The notes below the pieces were generated by a model. The model saw only the letters and a program-made list of their open reading frames with translations. It ran no database searches and had not been told where the DNA came from. The translations under genes were made by a program, and so were the position numbers. A stretch of 47,165 bases of DNA from a virus: the IMG/VR virus record IMGVR_UViG_3300037229_000064, positions 1-47,165 of that record; one strand, 5' to 3'. Of this stretch, positions 17,130 through 24,233 are shown in pieces; within the stretch, counting starts at the first letter, position 1; each line of letters begins with the position of its first letter.

Positions 17130-17617
17130 TGGTTACCGTGTGGGGATGCGAGCTGACGGGGAATATCTACAAGCGGAAAGAGCTCCAGCAGATCGCCAAG
17201 GCGTCGATCGTGAACCAGACGCCCTACAGGGCTGTTAAGCTCCTGACGGGTGTGCCGTGGGTCGTGATTGCGGCGATTCACTCCTGGCAGACCAACCAGA
17301 CGTTCAGGAGCCATCTTCTGAACGGCGATCCCCTGACGGCCAAGACCACGCACGTCCCGGCCGGAAGACCCCTCGAGGGGCGCCCTCCGTTCACCTGGCA
17401 GCAATCTGCGGTGGATGCGCTCACGCACTGCTGGACGCCCGCCAAGTGGGACATTGCCGGCACCCAGACGTTCCTGGAGCGCTGGGGACAAGGCTCGCAT
17501 TCGTTTCTCTGGGCGTACACGGACAAAGTGGGCGGCGCCGCGGATAACCGAGCGGGAGTCATCGCCATTATGGAATCCCTTAGAAATTCAGGAGTAACAC
17601 TTGACCTCCTGTCATAA
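17129..17617 (+). CDS. Muramidase-family endolysin homologue with Gln at catalytic position
   Basis: From ATG 17129 (TGATG overlap; a TTG at 17126 is possible) this gives 162 residues. It carries the HLLNGDPLTAKTTHVPAGRP block (from about residue 62), then PPFTWQQSAVDALT, a strongly conserved block in a lysozyme/muramidase-like family of phages. In that family the sequence 8 residues before the HL is a Glu (in a H-x-R/L-E-S/G context). Here the aligned residue is Gln54 (HSWQTNQTF). The paralogue at 34319 has Glu66 in that exact position. The location after the holin candidate suggests the endolysin; the Gln raises the question of whether it is active. Confidence 0.75.
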   Translation: MVTVWGCELTGNIYKRKELQQIAKASIVNQTPYRAVKLLTGVPWVVIAAIHSWQTNQTFRSHLLNGDPLTAKTTHVPAGRPLEGRPPFTWQQSAVDALTHCWTPAKWDIAGTQTFLERWGQGSHSFLWAYTDKVGGAADNRAGVIAIMESLRNSGVTLDLLS

Positions 17618-17742
17618 CCATATTGTGTTAGTCTTTCTCTATAGCCTATGCGAACATTGGCTAGGAAAAACAGGCTTTGGATCGTTCTGGGGCCTGTTCT
17701 TTTGGATCATCAAACTTCCGTTTAGGAAAAGGAAACAAGACA
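17618..17742 (+). other. Intergenic region with weak hairpin
   Basis: A TTGACC at 17601 could be a -35 element, though the -10 is poor. AACAGGC at 17669-17675 pairs with GCCTGTT at 17692-17698, followed by CTTTTGG. A 25-codon open frame (17648-17725) lacks a good ribosome site; I do not call it. Confidence 0.35.
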
Positions 17743-17985
17743 ATGGAACAAGCAACTCAAGCCCTCGGTAGCCTCGGCACTGCAACTGAATCCCTCTCCG
17801 CTGGCGTCGCCTCGGCGAAAGCCTCTGGCGCCCTTGCACAGACCGCCTGGGGCCTCTCGTTGAACGTGTCGGTGGAAGCCGACCTCGATGCCAAGAAACT
17901 CATTGGCTACCTCGCCGGCAAGATCGGTGGCCCGATCCCGGCTGAAGTCGCGACCTTCCTGGAAGCGGCTCTCGCCACGACCTAA
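17743..17985 (+). CDS. Small alanine-rich protein, unknown
   Basis: I start at ATG 17743 with GGAAAAGGAAAC ahead of it. The 80-residue product is Ala, Leu and Gly rich, with an amphipathic helix in the first 40 residues and a second helix after Pro at about 65. No transmembrane helix is certain. A perfect 14-bp hairpin follows at 18001, and the gene has space on both sides, unlike its tightly packed neighbours, suggesting separate strong expression. Function unknown; internal or virion-associated protein is possible. Confidence 0.6.
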   Translation: MEQATQALGSLGTATESLSAGVASAKASGALAQTAWGLSLNVSVEADLDAKKLIGYLAGKIGGPIPAEVATFLEAALATT

Positions 17986-18000
17986 GAATACCGCAAAGGC

Positions 18001-18038
18001 CCCGGCGCCGTTTCGTTTCTCCGTGAAACGGCGCCGGG
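18001..18038 (+). terminator. Perfect 14-bp hairpin, no U-tract
   Basis: The 14 bases at 18001-18014 (CCCGGCGCCGTTTC) pair with 18025-18038 around a 10-nt loop. GCTACCGAAGGAG follows, not a T-run, so this is not a canonical intrinsic terminator. The ribosome site for the next gene (GAAGGAG, 18044-18050) begins six bases after the hairpin. Confidence 0.7.
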
Positions 18039-18056
18039 CTACCGAAGGAGATCATC

Positions 18057-18485
18057 GTGATCGCAAATTACCTGATTCGAGACAACCTGGGCAATATCGC
18101 TTCGAGCGAAGACACGTCCACGATTCCGATTACCCAAGGCGAAGGCCGCACGATCACCGTTTACCTTTTCAATACGGACGGCACGCCGCTCATGTTCACC
18201 GGCACCGTATCGACTTTTGTCGCCAAAATTTTCAGCCAGATCGCCCAGGCTTCGATTCAAAAGACCCTGGCGGCATCCACTCTCGCCGTGATCAGCAAGG
18301 CCGGCGCCGTCACCTCGAACGTGATTGGCTTCCAGTTTACCCTTCAGCCCGCCGACACGAGCTCAATGGCCCCGAACAACGCCGGCCTCCCGATGACCGC
18401 CACGATCGTGGATACGTCGGGCAACACCCTCGAGCTCGACTTCCCGTCGGTCTTTGAAGTCACGGTGCCCGTCGTAACGACCTAA
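18057..18485 (+). CDS. Beta-rich protein, fibre/baseplate-like
   Basis: This 142-residue protein starts with GTG, GAAGGAG six bases ahead. It is beta-rich with a G-x-x-x-T/I-T-V-Y-L-F-N-T-D-G-T-P-L strand pair, like the N-terminal domain of BppU-type upper baseplate proteins (a resemblance, no more). It lies after the lysis genes and before a helical protein, so an additional fibre adaptor is possible. Confidence 0.5.
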   Translation: MIANYLIRDNLGNIASSEDTSTIPITQGEGRTITVYLFNTDGTPLMFTGTVSTFVAKIFSQIAQASIQKTLAASTLAVISKAGAVTSNVIGFQFTLQPADTSSMAPNNAGLPMTATIVDTSGNTLELDFPSVFEVTVPVVTT

Positions 18486-18907
18486 TGGGCGCCGTACCCA
18501 CCACGACCAACGCGACGGCCACCGCGGTCAACTCTGCGATCAATACGGCCGTACAGGCCGCGGAGATCCCCGTTACGGCCGCAATCGTTGCTGAGCTTGC
18601 CGCACTCACCGGACCCATGGCTCCGGTCTTTGCATGGCTCCTGAACACGTTCCTGAAGCCTCTGATCTCTCCAATCGTGTCCTACATCGGAAGCAAGTTC
18701 TCGACCGAGCTCCAGGGCGTCGGTACGTTCGTCGTCACGGATGCACAGACCTCCGGCGAGGAATCTACGCTCGAGAAGGACGTGACTCAGATCCAGGCCG
18801 ACGAGAAGGCTGGCAATGCTTCCGCCGTCGCTGCTGACGAGAAAAAGTATGAAACCGACCAAAGCTCTCTTATTCACGACGACGGCTCTGCTCCTCCTTC
18901 TACTTGA
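18485..18907 (+). CDS. Helical, possibly membrane-associated protein
   Basis: This 140-residue product starts by TAATG at 18485. Residues 30-68 hold a mostly hydrophobic helical stretch (MAPVFAWLLNTFLKPLIS), and the C-terminal half is charged and coiled-coil-like (about residues 90-130). Its last 59 bases overlap the lipoprotein gene in another frame. A role as an i-spanin or a pore-related lysis protein is possible from this arrangement, but a normal N-terminal anchor helix is missing. Confidence 0.5.
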   Translation: MGAVPTTTNATATAVNSAINTAVQAAEIPVTAAIVAELAALTGPMAPVFAWLLNTFLKPLISPIVSYIGSKFSTELQGVGTFVVTDAQTSGEESTLEKDVTQIQADEKAGNASAVAADEKKYETDQSSLIHDDGSAPPST

Positions 18908-19265
18908 GGGGTGTGCGACCGTCATCAAGGATTCCACCTGGTGCTCTCCCATCCCTGGGACGCCCGATGCCGCGTGCGATAACTTCCTGACCTCCAACCC
19001 TGAGATCGTCAACTGGGCTGCCCAGGAGTCCACCTGGAACGCCCAGGGGTTCGCCGTCGAGTGTACGACCTCGGCGACGTTCGCGAACCTTAAGGCCGCG
19101 ATCGAGCAGCTCTGCTCGCACACTCCGTGCGACAACGAGACAGAGAACGCGAAGAAGATTATTTTAGCGGCGATCGAGCGGAGCGAGCGGAAAGAGAAAT
19201 ACGCTACTCAGTATCGTTCTCATCGTCTGGCTGTGACTCCGGACCAGGAGTGGACTCTGCCCTAG
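18849..19265 (+). CDS. Lipoprotein, o-spanin candidate
   Basis: Starting at ATG 18849, the 138-residue product has a signal peptide of about 20 residues ending LLLEGC, a lipobox, so it should be an outer-membrane lipoprotein. Its mature part has five further cysteines. It overlaps the upstream gene by 59 bases. Spanin pairs often show this, and it is at the end of the lysis region, but a 118-residue mature protein is long for Rz1. It also runs 62 bases into the convergent csrA gene. Confidence 0.6.
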   Translation: MKPTKALLFTTTALLLLLLEGCATVIKDSTWCSPIPGTPDAACDNFLTSNPEIVNWAAQESTWNAQGFAVECTTSATFANLKAAIEQLCSHTPCDNETENAKKIILAAIERSERKEKYATQYRSHRLAVTPDQEWTLP

Positions 19266-19431
19266 TGATCGAGATCTCTTTGTTGGCGTAGAAAGCCAGG
19301 CGAACTCGAGACGCGTGGATCTGAACCACCTCGATCTCGAGCTCGCCGTGATTGATGATCACGCGGTCACCGTTCTTGCGGGTCAAGATCAACCCGCCGG
19401 GCTTGTAGCAGTGCCGCAGGAATCTACTCAT
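19204..19431 (-). CDS. csrA: CsrA-like translational regulator
   Basis: The 75-residue product contains the CsrA core: GLILTRKNGDRVIINHGELE then VVQIHASRVRLAFYANKEIS and ITRAES. This matches the CsrA pattern LILTRxxGExxxIGD...VxVLxVxGxxVRIGxxAPxExxVHRxEI. The Leu and the final Arg that contact RNA in CsrA align. It has a 13-residue N-terminal extension and an acidic 20-residue tail. CsrA binds GGA-loop hairpins and represses translation or stabilises mRNA. It is the last gene in a minus-strand operon, AAGG at a good distance. Its end overlaps the plus-strand lipoprotein gene by 62 bases (convergent). Confidence 0.85.
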   Translation of the reverse strand: MSRFLRHCYKPGGLILTRKNGDRVIINHGELEIEVVQIHASRVRLAFYANKEISITRAESTPGPESQPDDENDTE

Positions 19432-19660
19432 CTTCGCCTTCAGGCTTGAAGAACCGCTGGGTGTAAACCATCTCAGCGGCTTCGATTGTGCGCGTCTCCG
19501 TCTCGCCGTGGCACTTCACGGTGATCGTGTAGTAAGGCCCCTTGACGATTCGCTCCGGGTGATCGACCACCGGTTCGCGGCCGCACTTGACGCAAATCAG
19601 GCGCGAAAGGAGAGAGGTACACTGGCCTGGCTGATCCGACATTCCGTTTTCGAATCCCAT
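19424..19660 (-). CDS. Small Cys-containing protein
   Basis: This 78-residue product has a CVKC motif (residues about 23-26) and a later KCHGE. It could bind zinc. Its ATG overlaps the stop of the upstream gene as TAATG; an in-frame Met at residue 7 is an alternative start. Its end overlaps csrA by 8 bases. No family recognised. Confidence 0.6.
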   Translation of the reverse strand: MGFENGMSDQPGQCTSLLSRLICVKCGREPVVDHPERIVKGPYYTITVKCHGETETRTIEAAEMVYTQRFFKPEGEDE

Positions 19661-20076
19661 TAACGAAGTTTTTCCATCTGATCCAGAAAGCCGTCGAGCT
19701 TGGTGATCGCGGCCTGTAGTTTTTCTTTTGACCCAGCATCGCCAGGGCCAGAAGAGCCATGCACGTTCCGCGCAGCCAGTAGAACGTCATCCTTGAGCGA
19801 CTCGTAAACCTTGTCGCCGCCCATGTATTCCTCAAAGCGGCCATCTTGGATGGCCACCGGCTTCGGCAGATTCCCGATCTGCATAGAGGTGCGGTCGAAG
19901 AACTTGGGCTGGCCGTCGCGCAAGTTGATCAAGTGGTCACAGAAGATCAGGGCGTTCACCATCCCTAGGGAGTAGTCTGCGGGCACGCGTCCGCCAGCCT
20001 GGCTCTCGGCGATCTTCTCCCGGAATTCGTTCACTCGGCGAGCAAGCTGCTCTTTCGCTCTCTCCATTCGGCTCAT
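19660..20076 (-). CDS. Hypothetical helical protein
   Basis: I start at ATG 20076 because it overlaps the stop of the 36-residue gene by ATGA; the longer version would run through that gene. The 138-residue product is helical and charged, with residues 1-25 and the C-terminal 30 likely coiled coil. A CDHLINLRDGQPKFFD segment stands in the middle. Function unknown. Confidence 0.6.
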   Translation of the reverse strand: MSRMERAKEQLARRVNEFREKIAESQAGGRVPADYSLGMVNALIFCDHLINLRDGQPKFFDRTSMQIGNLPKPVAIQDGRFEEYMGGDKVYESLKDDVLLAARNVHGSSGPGDAGSKEKLQAAITKLDGFLDQMEKLR

Positions 20077-20183
20077 ATGTTGGTCCCCATTGAAGTAACG
20101 ATGAGATAGGCAAGGATCGCGGAACCGATCAGTGCGCACAATAGAATTGCTGGAAACGGATCAAGTGGGTCGCGGCGACTCAT
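20073..20183 (-). CDS. 36-residue membrane peptide
   Basis: ATG at 20181-20183 and TGA at 20073-20075 give 36 codons. It has a basic start (MSRRD) followed by a single transmembrane helix (about residues 10-30). Both ends overlap neighbours by ATGA, which supports its reality. Function unknown. Confidence 0.6.
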   Translation of the reverse strand: MSRRDPLDPFPAILLCALIGSAILAYLIVTSMGTNI

Positions 20184-20593
20184 GCGTTGAAGACCCCCAT
20201 GCGACAAAGGTAATTGACGACGACTTTGAAGCAACCCATGGTCCAGCGGCCTACCTCGGCCTGGCGCATCGGCATTTCTTTTACGAATATCTCGCCGTCC
20301 ATGTAGTCGAACATGCGATAGCGGATCGCATCGAGTGGATCTTCACTCAGCTTCTCGAACAGCGGATTTTTGTAGTCGTCTTTGACGATCTTTCCGTTGA
20401 CCGTGTTCTTTTGGTAAACGATCACTTTGACCACCACATCCCGGCGGTTCTCTCGGTTCTTGAGAAAGGTAAGATCGCGCTGGAAGTCGCGCTCGGTGTT
20501 GATTAGGTCCTCGGTGACTTTCTTGATGACTCGCTCGGTGTCGTCCTTGTCGAGGCGGTTATGTTCGTCCCGCTTAATCTTTTTGTCGTCCAT
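20180..20593 (-). CDS. First gene of minus-strand early operon, unknown
   Basis: This 137-residue, very charged protein has an N-terminal helix rich in Lys, Asp and Arg (residues 1-50), then a beta-containing region. It opens a five-gene minus-strand operon. No Shine-Dalgarno precedes the ATG; the promoter at 20600-20627 would start transcription at the A of the ATG. No family recognised. Confidence 0.65.
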   Translation of the reverse strand: MDDKKIKRDEHNRLDKDDTERVIKKVTEDLINTERDFQRDLTFLKNRENRRDVVVKVIVYQKNTVNGKIVKDDYKNPLFEKLSEDPLDAIRYRMFDYMDGEIFVKEMPMRQAEVGRWTMGCFKVVVNYLCRMGVFNA

Positions 20594-20599
20594 AGGGCA

Positions 20600-20627
20600 A
20601 CGGTAACTCGATTTGCCACAGAGTCAA
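20600..20627 (-). promoter_or_regulatory. Minus-strand sigma70-type promoter, leaderless
   Basis: On the minus strand TTGACT (20627-20622), a 16-bp spacer and TACCGT (20605-20600) lie exactly 6 nt from the ATG at 20593. Transcription starting 7 nt past the -10 begins at the ATG itself, and there is no ribosome site. Confidence 0.6.
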
Positions 20628-20635
20628 ACAAATTG

Positions 20636-20663
20636 TTGACGAGCCAAATTTTTGAGTTATCCT
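20636..20663 (+). promoter_or_regulatory. Plus-strand sigma70-type promoter, leaderless
   Basis: TTGACG (20636-20641), 16-bp spacer, TATCCT (20658-20663), then 6 nt and the ATG at 20670. The start codon lacks a Shine-Dalgarno. The spacing is the same as the divergent minus-strand promoter, with the two -35 boxes eight bases apart. Confidence 0.65.
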
Positions 20664-20669
20664 CTTCTC

Positions 20670-21050
20670 ATGGAACTCCAAAAAGGCCCGGCTCGATTGA
20701 GCCCAGATCTACTGACAAAACTCCAAGGGGCCGCGAAGGCGGCGCAGGGTGTCCTGGAGGAAAGCTCACGTCAGGCAGCACAGTTGAAGCCGTATTACTA
20801 TCGGATCGACGTGCTTAACCAAGAGCTCGCCCGTACCCATGCGACGATTCAGTCGAAGGTTGCGAGCGGGCATCACATCCTGGACGATATGAAGTCGTTG
20901 GAAACTCTACGGCACAGTCTCTTGCTTTCGCTCGATGACTTTGCCGAGAAGGTACACACCCATGAAGACGACCGTTCAAAAAAACCACTGCACGATGAGC
21001 CTGGAGCACAACGGGTCGGACCCGATTCCACTCCAGGAAATGCTTTGTGA
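20670..21050 (+). CDS. Coiled-coil protein, unknown, leaderless
   Basis: I start at ATG 20670, at the predicted transcript start; a TTG at 20652 would lie inside the promoter. The 126-residue product is mainly helical, with a coiled coil at about residues 15-100 (QAAQLKPYYYRIDVLNQELA), and lacks membrane segments. It is the first gene of a short plus-strand operon that includes a Fis-like regulator. Function unknown. Confidence 0.6.
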   Translation: MELQKGPARLSPDLLTKLQGAAKAAQGVLEESSRQAAQLKPYYYRIDVLNQELARTHATIQSKVASGHHILDDMKSLETLRHSLLLSLDDFAEKVHTHEDDRSKKPLHDEPGAQRVGPDSTPGNAL

Positions 21051-21189
21051 TCTTGAGCGCGCGGTAATCTCCGATATGCTCGACAGCCATGACGGCGTGA
21101 AGGCTCACGCTGCCGATCACCTGTGTCTCAACCGCACGACGCTCGTGATGAAGGCGCGCAAGTACGGTTTCCCCTTGAAGGGCAAATGA
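20962..21189 (+). CDS. Fis/NtrC-C-terminal-type HTH protein
   Basis: From ATG 20962 (GAAGG ahead) this 75-residue product carries, at residues 30-70, LERAVISDMLDSHDGVKAHA then ADHLCLNRTTLVMKARKYGF. This is the Fis-type (HTH_8) DNA-binding pattern seen at the end of sigma54 activators: LE-x-x-x-I-x-x-x-L, G-x-x-x-x-A-A-x-x-L-x-x-x-R-x-T-L-x-x-K-x-x-x-x-G. It has no activator domain, so it would be a nucleoid-type or anti-regulatory protein. It overlaps the preceding gene by 89 bases and the next by ATGA. Confidence 0.7.
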   Translation: MKTTVQKNHCTMSLEHNGSDPIPLQEMLCDLERAVISDMLDSHDGVKAHAADHLCLNRTTLVMKARKYGFPLKGK

Positions 21190-21392
21190 GCACCTCTCGC
21201 AGAGTTGACTTCCACTATTTTTATGTAGCGTACACGTTCGGCCAGGGCGTCATGGGTAACGTGGTGATTCCGCAGCATAAACACAATCCGTTTGACCCCA
21301 GGTCGAACGAGAAGTCGGCATTGAACATCGCCGGCGCGACGATGTACCTGCAAAGCGTGCTTGGCATCCCGCCGCTGATCACGTTCTTTTAG
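21186..21392 (+). CDS. Small hypothetical protein
   Basis: This 68-residue product starts at an ATG overlapping the stop of the Fis-like gene. It is Tyr and Phe rich with an aromatic start (VDFHYFYVAYTFGQG). The frame stays open for 57 codons after the TAG (to 21564), an oddity described in the findings. No family recognised. Confidence 0.5.
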   Translation: MSTSRRVDFHYFYVAYTFGQGVMGNVVIPQHKHNPFDPRSNEKSALNIAGATMYLQSVLGIPPLITFF

Positions 21393-21413
21393 GAGACGAC
21401 CTATGACCGATTC

Positions 21414-21566
21414 TTGGAGTGGAAGAGGTTCCTGGGCCGACTAGAGCCGCAAGAGAAGAAGAAGTTTGGAGTGATCGAAGCAGGCGGCGAGGGTGGAAAT
21501 CCTAAGATCTCTGGCCTTCAGATCGTTCAACCCCCGCCGCCGGAACCGCCTAAAAGTGTTTCTTGA
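21414..21566 (+). CDS. Possible small frame after TAG, unclear start
   Basis: A reading frame of about 50 codons begins at TTG 21414 and stays in the frame of the gene just upstream. Its product is protein-like (LEWKRFLGRLEPQEKKKFG, then a Pro-rich end). A good ribosome site (AGGAG, 21391-21395) points at ATG 21403 in another frame, which ends after 13 codons. So this may be a TAG readthrough, a frameshift, or a gene broken by one base. It overlaps the convergent gene by 17 bases. Confidence 0.35.
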   Translation: MEWKRFLGRLEPQEKKKFGVIEAGGEGGNPKISGLQIVQPPPPEPPKSVS

Positions 21567-21876
21567 GCTTGGCGTGAAGCAGGTTCACGTTGCAGATCTT
21601 GCCGTAGGATAGGCCGAGCTTCTTATTGTCCACGATTTCGCGGAGCATGTGAATGTGCAGCTTGTTCACCTTGAAGCTCTTATGAATCTCGTCGTCCTTG
21701 CGGTCTCCGAACCACACAACGATCTCTTTCGCCTGGGCGCGCGCCTCGAGCTCGGCGTGCTCTTCGTGATCGACCTTTTCCTTCTCGTCAGGAACGTCCA
21801 CCATATTGGCGCGCACGCCGGTTTCGGGTTCATCGGGATGCTTCGTTTCACCAAACTGGACTTTTTGTTTTGACAT
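21550..21876 (-). CDS. Hypothetical charged protein downstream of YqaJ-type exonuclease
   Basis: The 108-residue product has an acidic first half (residues 20-55) and a helical basic C-terminus. AGGAGG precedes the ATG strongly. It follows the exonuclease gene by ten bases on the same strand, so it may belong with recombination. No family recognised. Confidence 0.6.
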   Translation of the reverse strand: MSKQKVQFGETKHPDEPETGVRANMVDVPDEKEKVDHEEHAELEARAQAKEIVVWFGDRKDDEIHKSFKVNKLHIHMLREIVDNKKLGLSYGKICNVNLLHAKLKKHF

Positions 21877-21885
21877 GAATTCCTC

Positions 21886-22689
21886 CTAGGAATGGATTCC
21901 GAAATCGTAGCTGCCGTCGGGCCTTTTTGCAAGACGGATAGGGCCAGCCTTCAGATACTGCTCATTGAGACGCTCAGCTTCATCGGTGATCTCTTTGTAA
22001 AGTTGGCTGCGTTCCAGGCTCAGCTCGTGCATTTTTTGAGTGATGGCAATGTAGCGGTTCGCCTGCTTTGCGAATCCGGTAAGGCGCTTGTAGTCGTCTT
22101 CGCAGGGCGGAGGCGGCGTTCCGTCCTGGACGCACTTCCAAAACTCAACCTGCGCCTGAAGCATCTTGCGCTGGTACTCGAGATCCGGCGTAACGCAAAC
22201 GATCGCCAGGTTCTCGGCGCGGATGTTGTCCTCGTTCCACTCCTCATCCCAATAGCTCGCGTACCAGCAGCGATCCGCACCGCTGACGGCGAGTTCGTGC
22301 TGAACCTGGGGCCAGTAGGCTGCCGGCACCTTGCCTTCCTTCGCCTCCTGGTGCTTGTCCTTGCCGACCGTCTTGATTTCAAGCACATCGTTCAATGTGC
22401 CATCCGCCGGCGCTCCGTCGAGCGAAACCTTGAGCGGCGTGTCCTCGAGCTCGAGCAGCCGCGGCTTGAAGTTTTTCCCCGTCATCAAGTTGAAGAGCGC
22501 AAGAATTTTCGGCTCCATGCGGTTCCCGCGCTCGGCGACAAAGTTGGTTTCTTCCGGTGGCGGATTCGGCAGCCGCTTCTGGTGGTACAGCTCGAGCCGC
22601 GTTTTAAACTCACTCACCCCCATGATAATCGGTGCGTCACTCCCCCCGATGCCTTTGTGTCTCCAGATCAACCACGCTGCTCTATCCAT
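21886..22689 (-). CDS. YqaJ-type viral recombinase/exonuclease
   Basis: The 267-residue product matches the YqaJ (PD-(D/E)xK, lambda-exonuclease-like) family: GIGGSDAPIIMG at residues 13-24, a GNRMEPKI helix near 70, SLDGAPAD at about 108 (catalytic Asp), LEIKT at about 120-124 (the E-x-K), and YWPQVQHELAVSG near 140. It digests dsDNA 5'-3' to supply ssDNA for annealing. ACGGAG precedes the ATG. It diverges from the Sak4-like gene, with a shared 74-bp intergenic region. Confidence 0.88.
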   Translation of the reverse strand: MDRAAWLIWRHKGIGGSDAPIIMGVSEFKTRLELYHQKRLPNPPPEETNFVAERGNRMEPKILALFNLMTGKNFKPRLLELEDTPLKVSLDGAPADGTLNDVLEIKTVGKDKHQEAKEGKVPAAYWPQVQHELAVSGADRCWYASYWDEEWNEDNIRAENLAIVCVTPDLEYQRKMLQAQVEFWKCVQDGTPPPPCEDDYKRLTGFAKQANRYIAITQKMHELSLERSQLYKEITDEAERLNEQYLKAGPIRLAKRPDGSYDFGIHS

Positions 22690-22698
22690 AAAATATCT

Positions 22699-22718
22699 CC
22701 GTCAATAATTTGCTTGCA
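22699..22718. promoter_or_regulatory. Conserved 20-bp intergenic motif, copy 1
   Basis: The sequence CCGTCAATAATTTGCTTGCA is shared with 41791-41810 (18 of 20 identical), both times between divergent genes and in the same orientation to the plus-strand gene. A downstream TTGCAA, 16 bp, TAGGCT (22714-22741) would be a plus-strand promoter. Part of the motif overlaps the minus-strand ribosome site. Confidence 0.5.
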
Positions 22719-22762
22719 ACCAGGTTCGCCTCGTGTAGGCTCTTTTGCAAGGAGAAATAATT

Positions 22763-23695
22763 ATGCCCCCATTAAAGACCAGAGAAAGCAATCCAAACGT
22801 CCCAGTGAAACTGGTGATCTGCGGACCCCCAGGAATCGGGAAATCAACCCTAGGGGCAAAGGCTGACAAGCCCGTCTTCCTCGACCTGGAAGACGGTTGT
22901 GAGCATTTAAAGGACGGTAACGAGCGTGCGGTCGCCATTCTCCAGTACCCGAAAACTCTCGCCGGCGTGAACACCGCGATCACGGATCTTACGAACGACA
23001 AGCACGACTATAAGACGCTCGTCATCGACTCCGCTGACTGGCTCGAGAAGATCATCCACGCGCAGATCGTGGGCGACTCCGGGAAGTCCATCATCACGAT
23101 CAATAAGGGCTACGGCGCCGGCCTGGCCGAATCGACGAAGCTTCATATGGAGCTTGTCCGCCGGCTTTCTGAGCTCTCGCGCGCGCGCAACATGCACATC
23201 ATCGTGACCGCTCACGTTGACGTGAAGCCGGTCAAAGATCCGTCCGTGATGGACGACTATGACTCCTTCGAGATGAAGTGCGGCAAGGAAATCAGCCCCA
23301 TGTGGCGCGAATGGTCCGAGGCGTTCCTGTTTGCCCGTCACCCGGTCGTGACTAAAAACTCGGATGAAACGGTCAAGGCGCGCGCCATGCTGGAAAATCA
23401 GCGCGTCGTCTACACCGAAGAAACGCCCTTTTTCAAGGCCAAGAATCGCTACAACCTCCCGAAGATCATGCCCTTCACGCAAGACTTCTGGAAAGAGATG
23501 TCCAAGTACACGTCGAAAGGCCCGCAGGCCCCGACGCTTGAAAAGATCCGCATGGAGATCAACGATCGCCACGCCAAGATTACGGACGAAACACTTAGGG
23601 GAACGGTACACGATGCCATCCTCGGAGCTGGCACCGACATCGGACAGCTCACTCTCATCGTGGAAAGACTGCGAGAAATTCAAGGAGCTGCATGA
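22763..23695 (+). CDS. Sak4-like / AAA_24 phage ATPase
   Basis: From ATG 22763 with AAGGAG ahead the 310-residue product has a Walker A GPPGIGKST at residues 21-29, an acidic strand FLDLEDGCEHL at 39-49, Walker B TLVIDSADWLE at about 85-95, and an IIVTAHVDVKP sensor strand near residue 153. This is the phage nucleotide-binding (AAA_24, Sak4-like) class, a RecA-fold ssDNA-annealing or recombinase ATPase that works with YqaJ and SSB. It overlaps the next gene by ATGA. Confidence 0.8.
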   Translation: MPPLKTRESNPNVPVKLVICGPPGIGKSTLGAKADKPVFLDLEDGCEHLKDGNERAVAILQYPKTLAGVNTAITDLTNDKHDYKTLVIDSADWLEKIIHAQIVGDSGKSIITINKGYGAGLAESTKLHMELVRRLSELSRARNMHIIVTAHVDVKPVKDPSVMDDYDSFEMKCGKEISPMWREWSEAFLFARHPVVTKNSDETVKARAMLENQRVVYTEETPFFKAKNRYNLPKIMPFTQDFWKEMSKYTSKGPQAPTLEKIRMEINDRHAKITDETLRGTVHDAILGAGTDIGQLTLIVERLREIQGAA

Positions 23696-24219
23696 TGATT
23701 ACTGAAGGAAGAAAAACAGCCAAGGCGCTGGGAATCCGGCGCGTCATTTCGCCGGAAAAGGGAACCCACTCCTACCAGGTGGCGTTTCAGTTCGACGAAG
23801 CCGGGCAACCAACCAAGCTGTTCTGGAACGGCTGGCTGACCGAAGGCGCCGTCGAAAACACGTTCAAGACCCTGGTTCAGGTGCTTGAATTTAACGGCAA
23901 TGAAGACGTGGTGTCCGTGCCTGGCGGCGACATCAACGAGGGGATGCTGGCCGACCAGGACTGCATCAACCGCAATAAGGAAGTCGAACTTGTCGTCGAG
24001 AACGAGACTTACGAAGGTAAGACCCGCGCGCGCATCAAGTTCGTGAACAACCTAGGAGGCGGCCAATTTGCAGGCTGCTCTCCGGAGGCAGTACGCTCGG
24101 TCAACGCTCAGTTGAACACGCGCGCACTGTTTCTGTCTCTCAAGCAGCAAGCGCAACCCGCGGCAGCCGCGTCTGCAAGTCCGGCTCCCGCACCCACGTC
24201 AGGTAAATTTCCGTTCTAA
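23692..24219 (+). CDS. Probable ssDNA-binding protein (DUF669-like)
   Basis: This 175-residue product starts at ATG 23692 or 23695 (AAGGAG gives spacing 4 or 7). Its first 120 residues look like an OB-type fold with WNGWLTEGAVENTFKTL and a turn rich in Gly; a disordered Ala, Pro and Ser tail follows and ends FPF, reminiscent of SSB tails but without the usual acidic residues. Directly after the Sak4-like ATPase, it fits the SSB position. Family by context. Confidence 0.6.
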   Translation: MMITEGRKTAKALGIRRVISPEKGTHSYQVAFQFDEAGQPTKLFWNGWLTEGAVENTFKTLVQVLEFNGNEDVVSVPGGDINEGMLADQDCINRNKEVELVVENETYEGKTRARIKFVNNLGGGQFAGCSPEAVRSVNAQLNTRALFLSLKQQAQPAAAASASPAPAPTSGKFPF

Positions 24220-24233
24220 CGGAGGAGTGAAAA

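Noticed and set aside
17648-17725. 25-codon reading frame in the gap after the muramidase-like gene
   Set aside because: No ribosome site, and it covers a hairpin; not enough support.
20132-20506. 124-codon plus-strand reading frame inside the minus-strand operon
   Set aside because: Fully antisense to two minus-strand genes joined by ATGA overlaps; shadow.
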